From contig QEOQ01000451.1 of the NCBI GenBank assembly GCA_010279815.1, positions 286,915-350,914 on the forward strand: a stretch of 64,000 bases of DNA, read 5' to 3'. Origin of the DNA: Brachionus plicatilis (lineage: Eukaryota > Rotifera > Eurotatoria > Ploima > Brachionidae). Below, piece after piece: positions 1 through 13,444 of the stretch. The position numbers and the translations under genes were made by a program. Within the stretch, counting starts at the first letter, position 1. Every line of letters begins with the position of its first letter. The notes beneath the pieces are model-generated. The model was given only the letters and a program-made list of their open reading frames with translations, was not told the origin of the DNA and made no database searches.

Positions 1-464
1 AATCAAAAATATTTTGATTTAATTTTTTTAATAATTTGGGGAAAATATACATAAAATAAAAAAAGACTGAATTTTGCGTGATTTTTAGATTAAAATCAAA
101 GATACAAAGTTTTAAATTTCATGCAAGTTAAAAAGGTATCCTAGATTAATTGGAAAGCATTCAAGCGCTTTATCATTTTTATCAAATTATAAAAAGCTTT
201 TTTGTAATTGAATAGTTGTTTTACCGGTTAAATTACTGAAAAATGCTTTTATAAAATTTTATAAATTTTACAAGGTATTTTGTAAATGCTTTTTTAAATT
301 AATATGAATGTTTTCTTAAAAAGAAAACAAATTTTATTTTAGAAAGCATTAAAAAAATATTAGATTTGTATAATCAAATTTTAAATTTAATAATTTTTCA
401 TTTTTTTCGGAATTATTCTTTTATAATAAAAATAAAAATTAAAAAAGAACGTTTAAGTTAGAGA
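1..464. other. A+T-rich upstream region of the phosphatase gene
   Basis: No open frame or recognisable element is visible. It runs up to the phosphatase start codon and presumably contains its 5' UTR and promoter, but I see no convincing TATA box or other motif against the A+T background. Confidence 0.5.
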
Positions 465-2592
465 ATGCTTTATGTTTATGTTTGTTTGTATGGAATAATT
501 TTATTGCCTATATTAGTCAATTGTTCTAAAGACTGGTCATCTGATGTTCAGCCACAAAAATGGAACAAAATAGCAAAAGAAAAAATAGATCAAATATTGA
601 ATAGAAAACTAAATGGGAACATTGCCAAGAACGTCATTTTGTTTCTTGGGGACGGTACATTAAATTTTTTATCAAAAGCGTTAATTTTTATCTATTCAAA
701 GGCATGGGTATTACAACAGTAACTGCTGGTCGAATTCGAAAGGGACAATTAAAAAATAACAATGGTGAGGAAGAAATCACATTTATGGAGAGTCTCCCTC
801 ATGTCGCTTTGTCCAAAGTACAAAATATTTAAATTATTTTTTTAAATTAAAGAAATAATTAAAAAGACTTATAATATTGATGCCCAAACTGCAGATAGTG
901 CTGGGACAGCAACAGCTTACTTAACCGGTGTAAAAACTCGATTCGGAGCGATTGGTGTTGATGGTCGAGCGCATGATTGTCCGACATCTTTGAAATCAAA
1001 AACTGAATCAATTCTCAAATGGGCTCATTTTGCAGGCAAATCAACCGGCATTATTACTACTACTAGAATAACTCATGCTTCTCCAGCAGCAACCTATGCC
1101 AATTCTTTTGATCGAGACATGGAATCCTTTGATGGAATCAATTTTAAGCAAGAACATTTAAATCAAGGCTGCAAAGATATAGCGGCTCAATTAATTGAAG
1201 AAAATTCATTTATAAATGTATAAAAACCAAAAATTAAAAAATATTTTTATTTTTTTTCCCATAAAAGCTTATTCTTGCTGGAGGAAGAAAAAAATTTTTG
1301 AGTAATAATCACACAGACTATGGCTCAAGTTTCAAAGGTGATCGAATAGATGGCCGAAATTTGATTGAAGAATGGCAAACAAAAATGGAAAAACAAATGC
1401 TAAAGCATAAATTTCTGTGGAACATTTCCGATTTTCATGATCTAAAACCAAATCAATATACGCATATACTAGGTAAATAGGTAAATAATTTTTAATATAT
1501 TAGTTGATGATTTTATTTAAAACTAAGGTTTATTGAACTATGACCACATGGATTATGAAACCGATAGGATAAATAAAATTCCTGTTGAAGAACCAAGTAT
1601 TATAGACATGACTGCAAAAGCAATAGAAATATTGAGCTCAAATCCCAGAGGTTTTTTTTTAATGGTAGAAGGTACCGCTTTTTTAATTTATTTTAAATCA
1701 AATAAATGAATAATAAAAAATAGGTGGAAAAATTGATCACGGCCATCATTCTTCCAATGCTCAATTAGCTCTGAATGATTTCGTAGTTTTTGATGAAGCG
1801 GTAGGTCAAGCGCTACAATTGACATCATCGGATGATACCTTGATTACGGTTACAGCTGACCATTCTCATGTATTTACCATGGGAGGTAAATTTTGTTAAA
1901 AAATATATTTACTGGTAACTAATTTAAAAAAAGGGTATTCAATTAGAGGCAACCCTATACTTGGCATTAATTTGAATCATGTTTCAAATGTAAGTAAGCT
2001 AAACTTAACATATACTTCACTTTTGTATGGAAATGGTCCAGGCGGGATCAACCCAGATTCTTTGAGAAACACAAATTTAACAAACATTGACACAGGTAGG
2101 AATATTAAAAGCTGCAAAAAACTCAATTATATTTGAATCTTAAGAGCACAAAGATTATATTCAGGAATCTGCAATTTATTTGAATTCAGAAACACATGGT
2201 TTCTTCTAAAAAAAGAAATTTTCAAAAATTTAAGTTAATATTTTCAAATAGGAGGTGAAGATGTGGCAATATATGCGAGCGGACCTATGAGCTTTTTGTT
2301 CGATGGGTATTATAAAGATTAAAAATGAATGAATAATTCACATCATTTCCCATTTTTAGAACTGTAGAGCAAAATTACATAGCTCATGTAATGGCATATA
2401 GTGCTTGGTAAAATTTTGCTAGAAAAAGCTTTAAAAAATGTTTCAAATATATTTTTTAGCATTGGCCCGTATAACAAAACAACACATTCAAAATGTAATA
2501 GAAAACGTGGAGTTCTTGTGCAATCTTCAGCCCACAACTGTTCATCTTCACATTTCATTTTATTAATTTTAAACATTATTTGCATGTTTTAA
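465..2592 (+). CDS. Alkaline phosphatase, probably GPI-anchored, 11 exons, 539 aa
   Basis: Hydrolyses phosphomonoesters at the outer cell surface using two Zn and one Mg. Exons by splice sites and phase: 465-654, 702-817, 867-1217, 1268-1472, 1528-1671, 1724-1885, 1934-2095, 2145-2198, 2252-2306, 2360-2407, 2460-2592. They sum to 1620 nt in one frame; introns are 47-55 nt. The protein has a hydrophobic signal (residues 1-20), metal ligand Asp63 in LGDGMG, nucleophile Ser113 in [19 protein letters not shown] (335-344), TADHSH (379-384) and ETHGGED with His461. These are the family's catalytic landmarks in the right order, and the length is usual. The last exon restores AC-IGPY, then a small-residue stretch and hydrophobic tail ([12 protein letters not shown]) expected of a GPI signal. 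Skipping the last splice would end the protein at TGG-TAA. AATAAA-like signals lie from about 2716. Family certain; substrate unknown. Confidence 0.95.
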
Positions 2593-5500
2593 AATACTTT
2601 GAAAATCTATTTATGAAAAAAATTATTTTGATTAAAAAGAACAAATGATAACCATTTAAGCATAATTTTTTAATTATTCTTTAAAATATTCATTCATTTT
2701 TTAGTTGAATTGGCAAAATAAAATTTAATTTAATAAATGTAATAATAAATAATTGTGAGTGATCCGATGTTATTTATATTTTAAAATTATTCCAAATATA
2801 TAATTAGAAATATATTTCTTGATTGATGTTAATCGATACTTGAATCTTAAAATCAATTGAAAAGCTAGTTAGAGTGGAATTTGATGATAATGATTAATGT
2901 TTTTTTAAAACCTGGAACTAAACGAAAATTTAAGTTTATGATAATTAAGAGCAACAAAAATTCAGTACAGTTGCATTACGTTGAATAAATAAACGAATCT
3001 TATTATTATTTACTTTGATAGGTTTTTTTTGTTAAATAGAACTCTTTTAAACATACATTTTTCTCTTTTCTTTTAATGTTTTTCATAAAGAGAAACTAAC
3101 GATTTTTTAAAATTATATTCTAGTATATGAATGCAAAATAATTGGAAAAAATCATGATATTTATTAAATCAGCTTTCAATAATTAATTAATTTTTCAAAA
3201 CAAATTTAAAAAATATTCTAAGCATAAATCTTATCGGCATTGAATTAAAGGAATTAAATCAAGTTTGTTTAGAAATTTATATAAGTTTTTAAACTAAATT
3301 TTAGACAGTAAATTAATTAAAAGAATTAAAAAAATTTAACCTCGTTGAATTTAATTTGAAAAGTTTTTTCTTCGTAAATAAATATATTTTGGTAGAAAAA
3401 TTAAAGGTTTCATATAAAGTTTCGAATTTTTTGAGTTAGAAATATAAAGTTTGAGAGGTGCCTATCGATTGAGATTTTCAATCTTTTTCCCGACAGTGTA
3501 ATAATAGAATCAAATTTAAAATTAAAATCAAGATATGTTTTTTTAAATCGATTAGAATAAAATTAAAAAAAAAGATTAATTACATGTAAATTTCAGCAAG
3601 TAGAAATTTTTATAAAAATTTTGAAAGGATTTGTTTGATTTTTATTTGGGCGATGAAGTTTGGATGAATTTTAAAAAATCAAACCATTCTTCTATAAGTT
3701 TTTTTGTTTTAATTTGTTTAACAAAAATATTTTATAAATATTTAATAAAAAATGAAAAGCACAAAAGGAGAAAGTTTTACCTAAGTAAAAGAAAAGATGC
3801 TTATCTAGTTTTTTGATAGAATGTTTCACCAAAATGGGAAAATCAAGTAGAAAAAAATCTTCAACGTGGCTTGCAAATATTTTAAATTATGCGCTAATTA
3901 TAAAAAATAACATACTTGTTTCCAGCAAGTGATTTTAGCTTTATTAGAAAATATTTCTGCTTAAAAGTTTGTTTTTTTCTGAATTAAAATTACCTTCTCG
4001 TATGTGATAAAAAGTTTCATAGATTTTGTTTATACTATTTGACTTAAATGCAAGTATTTCATATTGTTGCTTAATTTCAAACTAAAGTTTTTAATTTGCT
4101 TTTGCAAGAGATAAAACTATCCGACTTTTTTAAAATTTTTTAAAATACCTTTAAACTTTTTCTGGAACTTTTTTGGTGTTTTGTTAATAATATTGTTCAA
4201 AAAAATTGTTAAAATCTCAGATCCACTTTTTAGCCAGAAAACAAAAATTAGATTTGAAACTAGAAATATTAATGGTTAACGATAAAATGAAGCAGAATAT
4301 TTGCTGCAAATACTGCCAGTTAAATATTTATTTTGAAGAATTTTTGAGCTTTTTAAAAATCAAAGAAACCCTATCGAATATTTAATTTATTAAAGTTAAT
4401 TTAATTAAAATTATGGAAATTCAATTTAATTTGCATTAAATTTAGGATCAATCATTTGTAAATGGATTTTTAGTTTTTTTGGTTTAGTTTGTCTTTTATT
4501 CCTAGCCGAATTTCGAAATCAAATTAAAATATAAAATAGATATCTAAGACCTAAGACAAATTAGCACAATCTAGAAAGAATGAGACTGAAATTTACTTAA
4601 ATTGTTAACTAACTTGAATTAAAAGTTAGTTTACTTGAGACTGTAATAGTTAATTAAATATTAATGGCACAGTAAGTGACACAAACCATGGGACAAGTCT
4701 ATTACCTTGTGATGATAAATTAAAACAATTTAATAGGTAAACAAAGTAAAGAAAGAAAATGGAAAAAAAAATGATGGTTTTGTCTTCAAAACATCTCACT
4801 GCATGCGGGACCTTATTACGGGGTTTAAATTTTTACTAGAAATGAAATCGATATTACGATATTTGAATTTAATTTTTATTCGAATAAAATAGTAAATTAA
4901 GTTAAATTCAAATAGTAAATTTGAATTTTTATACAAGCAAATTTTGATATTAAAATTTAAAATTAATTTGAATTTTTAAGTTTAAATTTTTAAATTAATC
5001 TTAAAGAATATAATAAATAATTTTTACGGTAAAAATTATTAAATAAGATGCTTTTATTTAAAAAATGTGTCATTAGAAATTATAAGGCATGACAAAAATT
5101 TTTCATATTATAGTTTAAAAAGTTGACAACAAATCAAATATGACATTTTAAAACAGAATTCAAATAAATCTAAATTTGAACATTAAAAAAAATATTTTAA
5201 GTATCTAAATATTACTAAATTAAAATGTACTGATTGAATTTCAATACAACTTGAATATCCTTTTTAATTTTTAATTTTTAAAATATTTGAATATTTTTTA
5301 TCTGAGTTATGTCTGCATGTTTTATTTCATATTTTGTTTTTTATTGTTATAAATTTTTCTGAATTCTTCTTTGTGTTTTGCAAGGTATAATGTGATGATT
5401 TTTTTTTTAACGTTGTAAACTATGTGACTTTTTGACTTACAAAAAAAAACAAACAAAAAACAAATTTTATTGCATCAAAAATCTTTTATTAATTTAATTT

Positions 5501-6347
5501 AAATTAGTTTTTTCTTAATAAAGATAATAAAGGATCTTGTGATGAGATCTCATTGTTTGAATAAAATTTGATATTAAAAATCAAAGCATCAATACTTTTA
5601 ATTTCAGAATATCATTCAATATATGTGAAATATGATGCAAGCGTAAATTGAAGCCTCATATTTATATTATTTTTTATTAAATAAAATTTTCCATTATTAA
5701 ATGAAAGATCTAATTTTTTTAAAGAGGCACGTTATCAGAAATTTAAGATTAAAAATGATGTTTAAAGCTGTACATACTTTTCGTCCAAAAGCAACAATAA
5801 AATTTTAAAAGCACCTTTCTTAATTGAAATTGACATTAATTATTATTTTTATTGTCATTTTTTTTATCATGGTTAAATTTAAACAAAATTGTCAAAGAAG
5901 GAAAAAATCTAAATTTAAATAATTAGTTTATTGAAAAAAATAAGGACATAATTTTTACTGTCTTGTATTTATTAAAAAATAATTCTATGCGTCATAAACC
6001 ACCTAGATTGGAAAATCAAAATTTAGCTTCTAGTAACACTTAGGCATTCATAATAAATCCAAAATTATGTTTCGTTCAAATAGTTTGAAATTTTCATTTT
6101 AGTTGTTATTTCGTTATATTTTTTATAATAAATGTTATAGCTTTATCAAAAATAAAAGAAAAGAACAAAAAAACACTAAATAGGGCTATTTTGCTTCAAA
6201 TTTATTGAAACAATCTTTTTTTCTTTCTCCAGATTTAGAGAAAATTGGCACAGCAATGCCACAAGCCTATGCCATCGATACCAAATGCACATAAGTTGAG
6301 CCAAAATGCCTCCAGTTTGAATAAATTTAGAGAAATCTGCACAAAAA
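2593..6347. other. Intergenic, A+T-rich, no gene seen
   Basis: About 3.7 kb between two plus-strand genes. Only short chance frames are present; the longest plus-strand one, near 3631-3816, is low-complexity and lacks an ATG. The start presumably holds the phosphatase 3' UTR with AATAAA-like signals around 2716-2750. I see no transposon domain, tRNA or clear inverted repeat. Confidence 0.5.
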
Positions 6348-9300
6348 ATGCTTGGCTTTGTTGACCCTTTGGCAAACAAAACTCAATACCATCTGTTTGT
6401 AATTTTGTTCATATTGGTTGAAGTAATTTACAGCTTGGAGTGCGACAGCAATTTTGATTTTTCAGTTCGGCAAATTAGTTTTTGTTCTGGGCGATGCTCG
6501 GTAAATGGTACGCACAAAAGTGGCCTTAGACGAGCCCTGAGCCTGAGCGAATTCGATGCCACATGCAAGCAACCCAAGTCAATCGATTCGATCCAACAGG
6601 CTTCCCAGTACTATTACAGCTCAAAAGCGGTATTCGGTGAGCAGAGCGGTGCCAAATACCGCGTTTTTATTTTTGACTTCCATTTAGTAAGTGGAAATGT
6701 GTACATTGATTTCAAAAAATTGAACCTGGCGCCCAACAGCCAGCCAAAGCCTCAGACCAATGTGTCGCTGATCATTAGCCTAGTCTCTCATCAATTCATG
6801 ACTTTCCGAATTTTTAATCTACCAAGCCGCAGGTCCGTGTACATAAATGACATCAAAATCCTGCTAAATGGTGCAGCCAGTTTGGATTTGATGGAAAAAA
6901 AGGGAGATTTAGAAATCCAAGTGCATCACTCGCCACTGTACCACTTCTCGCCGGATCGCAAAGAATGGATCCACTATTTGAACACTCTGTTTGCTATGAA
7001 AATTGATGGCTATGTAGAGTATTTGTCACAATTTTGCCACATATCACATATCAGAATTGATGTGAACAAGATGGTCCATAATTTGAACAACACGAGCCAT
7101 TTCGAAGACTTTGTTAGGCCTTTGGAAGAGATGGAAAGTCTAAGTGAGAACATAGATGCCGAAGTGGCTCAGTATCATTTGGGAAAAACTTGTTTTTTAA
7201 ATATCAACGAGTCAGTCTATTTGTCAAACTTTGACCAAAATCACCTAATTTTTGCGATCAATTTTCAGCCGCACATATTTCTGGATATTGGTCAAAATTG
7301 GGACAAGAATGAGAACTATTTGAAAATTTTTATCAAAGAATGTGACATAACAAAAATCTATAATTTAATTCTGTATGTGAACAAGCAATTCGATCGAGGA
7401 TCAAGTGAACAAAGACTCAAAAAGTTGATCATAGATGAAAACTATTGTCATCTCAGAATTTACGTAGGCTATTTTTAATTGTTTAATTGAATTTTTCGAA
7501 TGAAATAATTTAATCTTGTTCAAATAAGTGATAAAAATATTTGAAAATTTTTGAAGATCTAAAAAAAGCGTGCTCGAGGGCTTTTAGATTAGAATTTTCA
7601 GTTCTAGATTAATTTAACGTGATAACTAAATGATTTGAGTAAAACGCATTTATTTTTTTGTGTTACTAATTTTTATTCAGAAATAAAATTAGATTTTTTT
7701 TTTATTAAAACTATAAAATTGAATACCTGAAAAATACACACCCCCTTATTTTCTGGTTAAAAATTTTAAAAACATTTTTTCTGAAAAAATTTTTTTTTTG
7801 CAAAGACTCAATTTCAAATTATTCTAAAAGCTCGCTTGATTTTTAATAGAAATTTTATTACGATTTTATTTATTAACTTTTTTCGAAAATTAAACTAAAA
7901 CTTTTACTAAATGAGTAACTCTAAATGCTTTTTGGTCAAATCAAATTCAAATTTGGTCGATGTTCAAGTTTATATTAAAAAAAAACATCCGGATGAATAA
8001 ATTAAAAAAATTTTTTTTTTGATTTTAATTTTAACTTTTTTACCTGTTAATTTAAGATTAGATTTTTTTTGTATACCAAAAAGCTAAGTGAGAATTTTTC
8101 TCATTTTCTTGAATCTTTTAAAGAGCCTCTCTTAAAACTTGAAAATTTGGTCACACAAGTTATCATTGTTTTCTGAGTTGAAATGACCGCATAATTTATT
8201 AATAAATTATTTTGTTATCGAATTAATATAATTTAAAAAATTTAGCAGAAGCATTTATAATGTGGTATGGTCACAAATTTTAATATTAATAATAAGCTAA
8301 TTTAAAAAATACAGTTAACCATAGTTCATCATACTTTCTCACCAAGGTTAAATCATGGTATCAAACTCATGAATCAAATGAAATAATTAATTTTTTTGTT
8401 AGTTAAAGTATCAAAAAATTAAATGAATTCGGCCTATTTCTTAAATTATTTCAGCAAATTAAATTTTTGTCCAATTTTTTTTTAAATTCTCTATTAAATG
8501 ACTCAAATTATACAGAAATTTTACCAAAAAGTGCTGACAGCTTTGAATTAAATCGGTTAAATAATATTTTTTGAATGAATTTCTTGGTAATTAATATTTT
8601 AGTTAAAATAATATTTCTTAAGAATATCAATTAATTTAAAAATATAGTTTTTTATTAATAATAAAATTTCTAGAAAGTAAAATAAACTCTATTAAAACTT
8701 ATGACAGTAAAATTATGTATCGTAGGGAGAGGTTCTTATAAAAGAAAAATTTAAAAACTTATTTTAAAAAAAATTGATTAAAATCTTCTCAATAAACTTA
8801 AGAAATTAAATTTTAATTTTTTTAAAGGCAAATACTGATGTTTTTACTTTGCTCAATGCGAAACACCATTACTCAAAATATGAATATAATTTAAGTGAAT
8901 TAAACAACCGAAACGAATTTAAAGCAGATTTAAGACCGGATTTTAGACAAGAAATTTTCGAAAAGTTGGATAGAAAACTACTGAAATCATTTGTCTATAT
9001 GAAAGTGATACCCAATGCTACAGAAATTGAGCTTCGATTTTTATCAAGTAAATCTTCAAAAAATATTAAATAAAATCTGTTAAATAAAATTTTAATTAGT
9101 CAAAGTTTTGAATCATTATTCTCCCGACAAGTTTTACAATACAATAAATCAACAAATAATTTTGGAAAAGGAAGTTGATAAACAAGGACCATCTACAGAA
9201 ACATCTGAAGATCTATATACTAGTTTTTCGATAAAATTTGCTATCTTGGAATCAGTTGTTAAAGAATATTTTCATAGTAAAGATATTGATCTCAATGCAT

Positions 9301-12300
9301 ATCTCGGATATAATCAAATTCAAACTGAAACGAAGAATATTTATGACTATTTGGATGAAAAAAATGATGAGATTGAATATTTTTGGATAAGTGATAAACA
9401 ATGTCGTGTAACTATTCTTGACTCGAAAATATTTCCAGGCATTTATCCATACTTATTATTCTTTAACTCAAATCTTTACACCAATCAATCAAATTGTTAT
9501 TATTTTGATCAAGCAACCAACACTTTTCTCATGATGGTAAGTAAAAACAAAATTTTATTTAAATTGAAAATTATTTTTTAAATTCCGATTTATTTAAAAA
9601 AAAACAATTATTTATTCCAAAGCTTTAAATTTTTTTTTGTTGTTTTAATTATTTATCTATTTGAAAGGAAATTGTGGAAATTTTTTTGAGGAATTCTAGG
9701 ATTCAAAATAAAAAATTCGATCATTATTCTATGTTTATTATCTTTTCGAAAATTTATTTTAAAATTTTCTTTCTTGTGAAAAAGGGCTTTTTTTAAAGTA
9801 TTCGAATTTAAATTTTTTCTTGCTCTATAAGAATAGTTTGAGAAATTTTTTTTAATTTCTTCTAGAATTGAAAAATTATTTCTTTAAATGTAGCATACTG
9901 CAGCAAGTTTAGAGAGTTTTTCCAGGTAAATCCCTAAAGACATTATAATTCTTTTTGTTTTTTTTTTCGCAAAACTAGTTTTTTGGGATAAAGCTTTTGG
10001 ATATTTTAGGTTTCTTTTTAGTGTTAAATTAAGCTTTTTTTTCAAACATACAAAATTGTATGTTTGAAAAAGCTTACTTCAAAATCAAAATCTAAAAATT
10101 AACATTATAAATTATCATTATAAATGTTTTACTGAAGTTGAAAATTTATATTTATTTCAATTATTTAAAAAAAATATAAAGATAATGGTCAATATAAATA
10201 GATTGAATCAACATAGAATATTAAGCTTTTGTTGTTTTAAACAAAAATTTTGAATTACATTACTAAAAAATTTAAAATGTAAGAATTTAAAAAAATAAAA
10301 AAAATAAAAAATAAAAAATATTGATTAAGAAATAAAGGACGGATATATTTTTGAAAAAAAGTTTTATTTTTACTTAAAAAACTTATAATGCGCAATTTAA
10401 ATTTTAAGAGTTTTCTTATTATTTTTTTATCATTATAATTATTTAAAACAAGTTAAAAAATTAGTACAAAAAAACAAAATTTCTATCTATAATTAACAGT
10501 TATTTTTTAACTTGTATAAAAAAATAATTTGAAACATCGCAATTTTTTCATGCTTTTTCAAAATTTTATTTTACAACTCCAAATTGTGCTAAAATTAAAT
10601 TTTCACTATCAAAATTTTAATTTGTAATTTTTATTAGTAGTAAAATTAGTAAAACATACCATCAATTTAATAAATTAAATAAATTTAAAAGAAAAATAAA
10701 AATTTGATAATTTTTCATCCAATTTATTATATTTTTAATATGAAGGAGCTTTAGCACGCCACCGATTTACAAATAAAAAGATAAAAATTTATAAATATTT
10801 TAAGTTATTTACATTTCTGAGACACTTTTGAACAAATTTTATTTGCAGATCCGACCTATCAAACCTATTAGAAAATAAATGTAAACCTGTGAATTTTTTT
10901 TGGTAATTTTTATTAAATTTTTGGTGAAGAAAAATAAATCGTGAAAATATTGACGCTCTTCAAATTATTTTTTCAATATTTTTGTTTTATGATTGTAAAT
11001 ATTTTTTTATTGTATCTAAAAAGAAAGCTAATAGTATCAAATAATATTTTTGGTTTATCAAAAACAAACATGAATTAATTTTTTAATTTAAAAAAATAAG
11101 AAAATAGAGAAATCAAGAAATAATAGAAAATTATTTTATTTTGATCTTTTGCTTTGTAGTTGATATTTTCGGATTTTTCTTTGTTGATCCAGGAACATTT
11201 TTTTGTTGACCCTTCCTCTTTTAGGAATTTCAGAAAGAGCTGTATTTACATTCTCTTCATTTAAATGATTCTTCAACTTCTTATTGAATTTTTTTTGAGC
11301 TTCGATTTCATCATAATCATCAGCTTGACTTATAATTGAATTAACAAAAGCNNNNNNNNNNNNNNNNNNNNNNNNNNNNNNNNNNNNNNNNNNNNNNNNN
11401 NNNNNNNNNNNNNNNNNNNNNNNNNNNNNNNNNNNNNNNNNNNNNNNNNNNNNNNNNNNNNNNNNNNNNNNNNNNNNNTATTGAAATTTTTTTGAGCTTC
11501 GATTTCATCATAATCATCAGCTTGACTTATAATTGAATTAAAAAAAGCTTCGGGTAACTTTTTTTGATTGCCCACATATTTACTTATTTGCCACTCGGTT
11601 GGTTTGGTTGTATCAATTAAAACTGGTTTACCACGTTATTACTGGTTTACCACGTTTTCTGTTTTCACTCAACAGCATATCTTTAGCGTTTTCATGTCAT
11701 TCCAATTTTAGATAATAGAAAATTTAAGTTAATTTTCAAAAAAATTTCTCATGTTTTTTCAATCACAAGAGTAAATTTAAGATTTTTTTAAGTGTCACTA
11801 AATAAATTTTGTTTATAAAAATAAAATAAAGCTAAAAAAATAGAAGCCCTCTATAAAAACAGAAAAATCGGAAATTAAAATCTGATAAAAGTTTAAATTT
11901 AAATTCTTATTGTGAATTTTAATTTTCTGCATTCAAAATCAATTTCTTTCTAAAATTCAAAATCCTACTTTTTAAAGCTAATTTAAATTAAAAAAAAATT
12001 AACACAGTTATCTTTTTAGCTGGGGTTCAATTTCAACCATGAGAACTACATAAAAACTATCTTTTTCAACATGAAGAAAGACATCAAAGAAATAACTGAA
12101 TTCAACTATCTAAATGTGAGAAATTTTCTTTATTTAATTTGATTTTAAATTTTAAAAACTAATTGTAGAAGCGATTGGAAGCCGAAAGAGAAAAGGCTGT
12201 TCGAGGCTATTACAACAATATCATTTTGAAAGCCATTGAATCTAATTACAAAGTAGTTTCAAAATCCAAATTAATCGAACCGTCAAATGGCGAAAACAAT

Positions 12301-13444
12301 TATGAAATTAATTCTATCATCAAATTCAAAAGTCTTGATGATGCCATTTCTTGGTCACCAGAATTTTGTTGGCTGTCCCAACTCGACTGCTCTAATTATG
12401 CAGATTCATTTTTTTTTAGTAAAAATGCTGACCATAGCGACTTTTATTACTATGATGAATTCGAACAAGAATTTGACTTTGGATCAAATATGGTCCGTCA
12501 TCGAAGATCTTCTGATTACGGATTTGAAACTCAAACTAAACTTGTCAATCATATACTATTAAATTACAGCACTAAAATTCAAAAGGTTCAGTCAAAAAAA
12601 AAATATTTTTTACACGAAATACAACTAAAACTAAGACTTGATAAAACACCGAAACATTTCAAAATTGTGCTATGTAATTTAAAACCTTTTGCTGATTGTA
12701 ATGACTCTTTCAAGTCAAACGAAAATTATTCAAAAGAAAAACGTCATCATAATGAAGCAGTACTTTTTTTTAAATGATAAAATTTTTATTAAATTTTTAC
12801 TAAGTGTGAAGAAACAAAGTTAAAGCAATTTTTAGAACAAAATTCTGTTGATAGAAAAATGAAGACTGTCTTTCTGACCAATTTCGATCGGAATGGCAAT
12901 TTGGTCGAGTTTGTGGACTATGACTCAAATAAAAGAAGTACACGTAGAATTCAGTGTTCAAAGTTAATTCCAAAAAATGCGCTAAACGATGCCCATTTGA
13001 CTAGTCCATCTTTATCCCAAAAATCGACCTCTAGCCTGCCGCAAACTCAAAATTTTTATCAATCGGTCTTACTGTTTTTGAATTTGAATAAAGTGACAGT
13101 AATTCTAATTTTTGTTTCTTCAATTGTTTCTCTTTTTTTAATAATTCTTGTAATACTAATTTGTAAAAAGTCTAACCGTAAGTCTCACTATTAAATTTTG
13201 AAAATAATTTTTAAATCAACTTTAAAAAGGTGATAATAATTCTGAGTTAAATTCACATCTGTCAAAAGGAAGCACTGAATTGAAGCCACTCAATCGTGTC
13301 AAAGGAGAGTACGAAAACAGAGAGAACATTGAACTAAAATTTAAACTTTTAAGTGCGGAAAAAAATGGAAATTTATTCAATAAAAAAAAAAGAATAAAAA
13401 AAAAGAAAAAATTCGATTTTAAAAAAACCATATGTGAAGTTTGA
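6348..13444 (+). CDS. Unrecognised type I membrane protein, 7 exons, 1015 aa
   Basis: I do not recognise the family. Exons by GT..AG sites and phase: 6348-7463, 8828-9047, 9100-9536, 12020-12115, 12169-12759, 12805-13177, 13230-13444; total 3048 nt in one frame. The ATG at 6348 precedes a hydrophobic signal (about residues 15-29, ending near EVIYSLECD). A long Cys-poor ectodomain with several N-x-S/T sites follows. RHRR/S at 733-737 looks like a furin-type cleavage site. A single transmembrane helix lies at about 917-940, followed by a very basic 75-residue tail. The stop overlaps an AATAAA (TGAATAAA at 13442). The first exon is visibly richer in G+C than the later ones. Intron 3 (9537-12019) is 2.5 kb with a gap, so an additional exon cannot be excluded. 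Topology suggests a receptor or adhesion molecule, which is inference. Confidence 0.75.
10030..10076. repeat. Short perfect hairpin in an intron
   Basis: Arms of about 20 bp (TAAGCTTTTTT..CAAACATACAA and its reverse complement) are separated by two bases. It lies in intron 3 of the orphan membrane protein gene and resembles the other short-loop palindromes of the window. Confidence 0.75.
11136..11693 (-). pseudogene. Decayed coding fragment of unknown origin, antisense in an intron
   Basis: Read on the minus strand, from about 11693 to a stop at 11136-11138, the sequence encodes a charged peptide including KPTEWQISKYVGNQKKLPEA and, at the end, KYQLQSKRSK. The run is interrupted by a 127-base gap, and the part beside the gap appears twice (EAFFNSIISQ and AFVNSIISQ). 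A roughly 19-bp tandem duplication near 11620-11660 shifts the frame, and a stop lies just upstream. The basic C-terminus resembles that of nucleic-acid-binding or transposon proteins, but I cannot name the family. It could be a retrocopy, a transposon remnant or the 3' end of a nested gene. Confidence 0.5.
11352..11478. other. Assembly gap (127 N)
   Basis: Run of N. About 70 bases on each side are near-identical direct copies, so the gap may reflect unresolved duplicated or allelic sequence rather than missing unique DNA. Confidence 0.95.

Noticed and set aside
3631..3816. 61-codon plus-strand frame
   Set aside because: Starts without ATG, low-complexity, length expected by chance.
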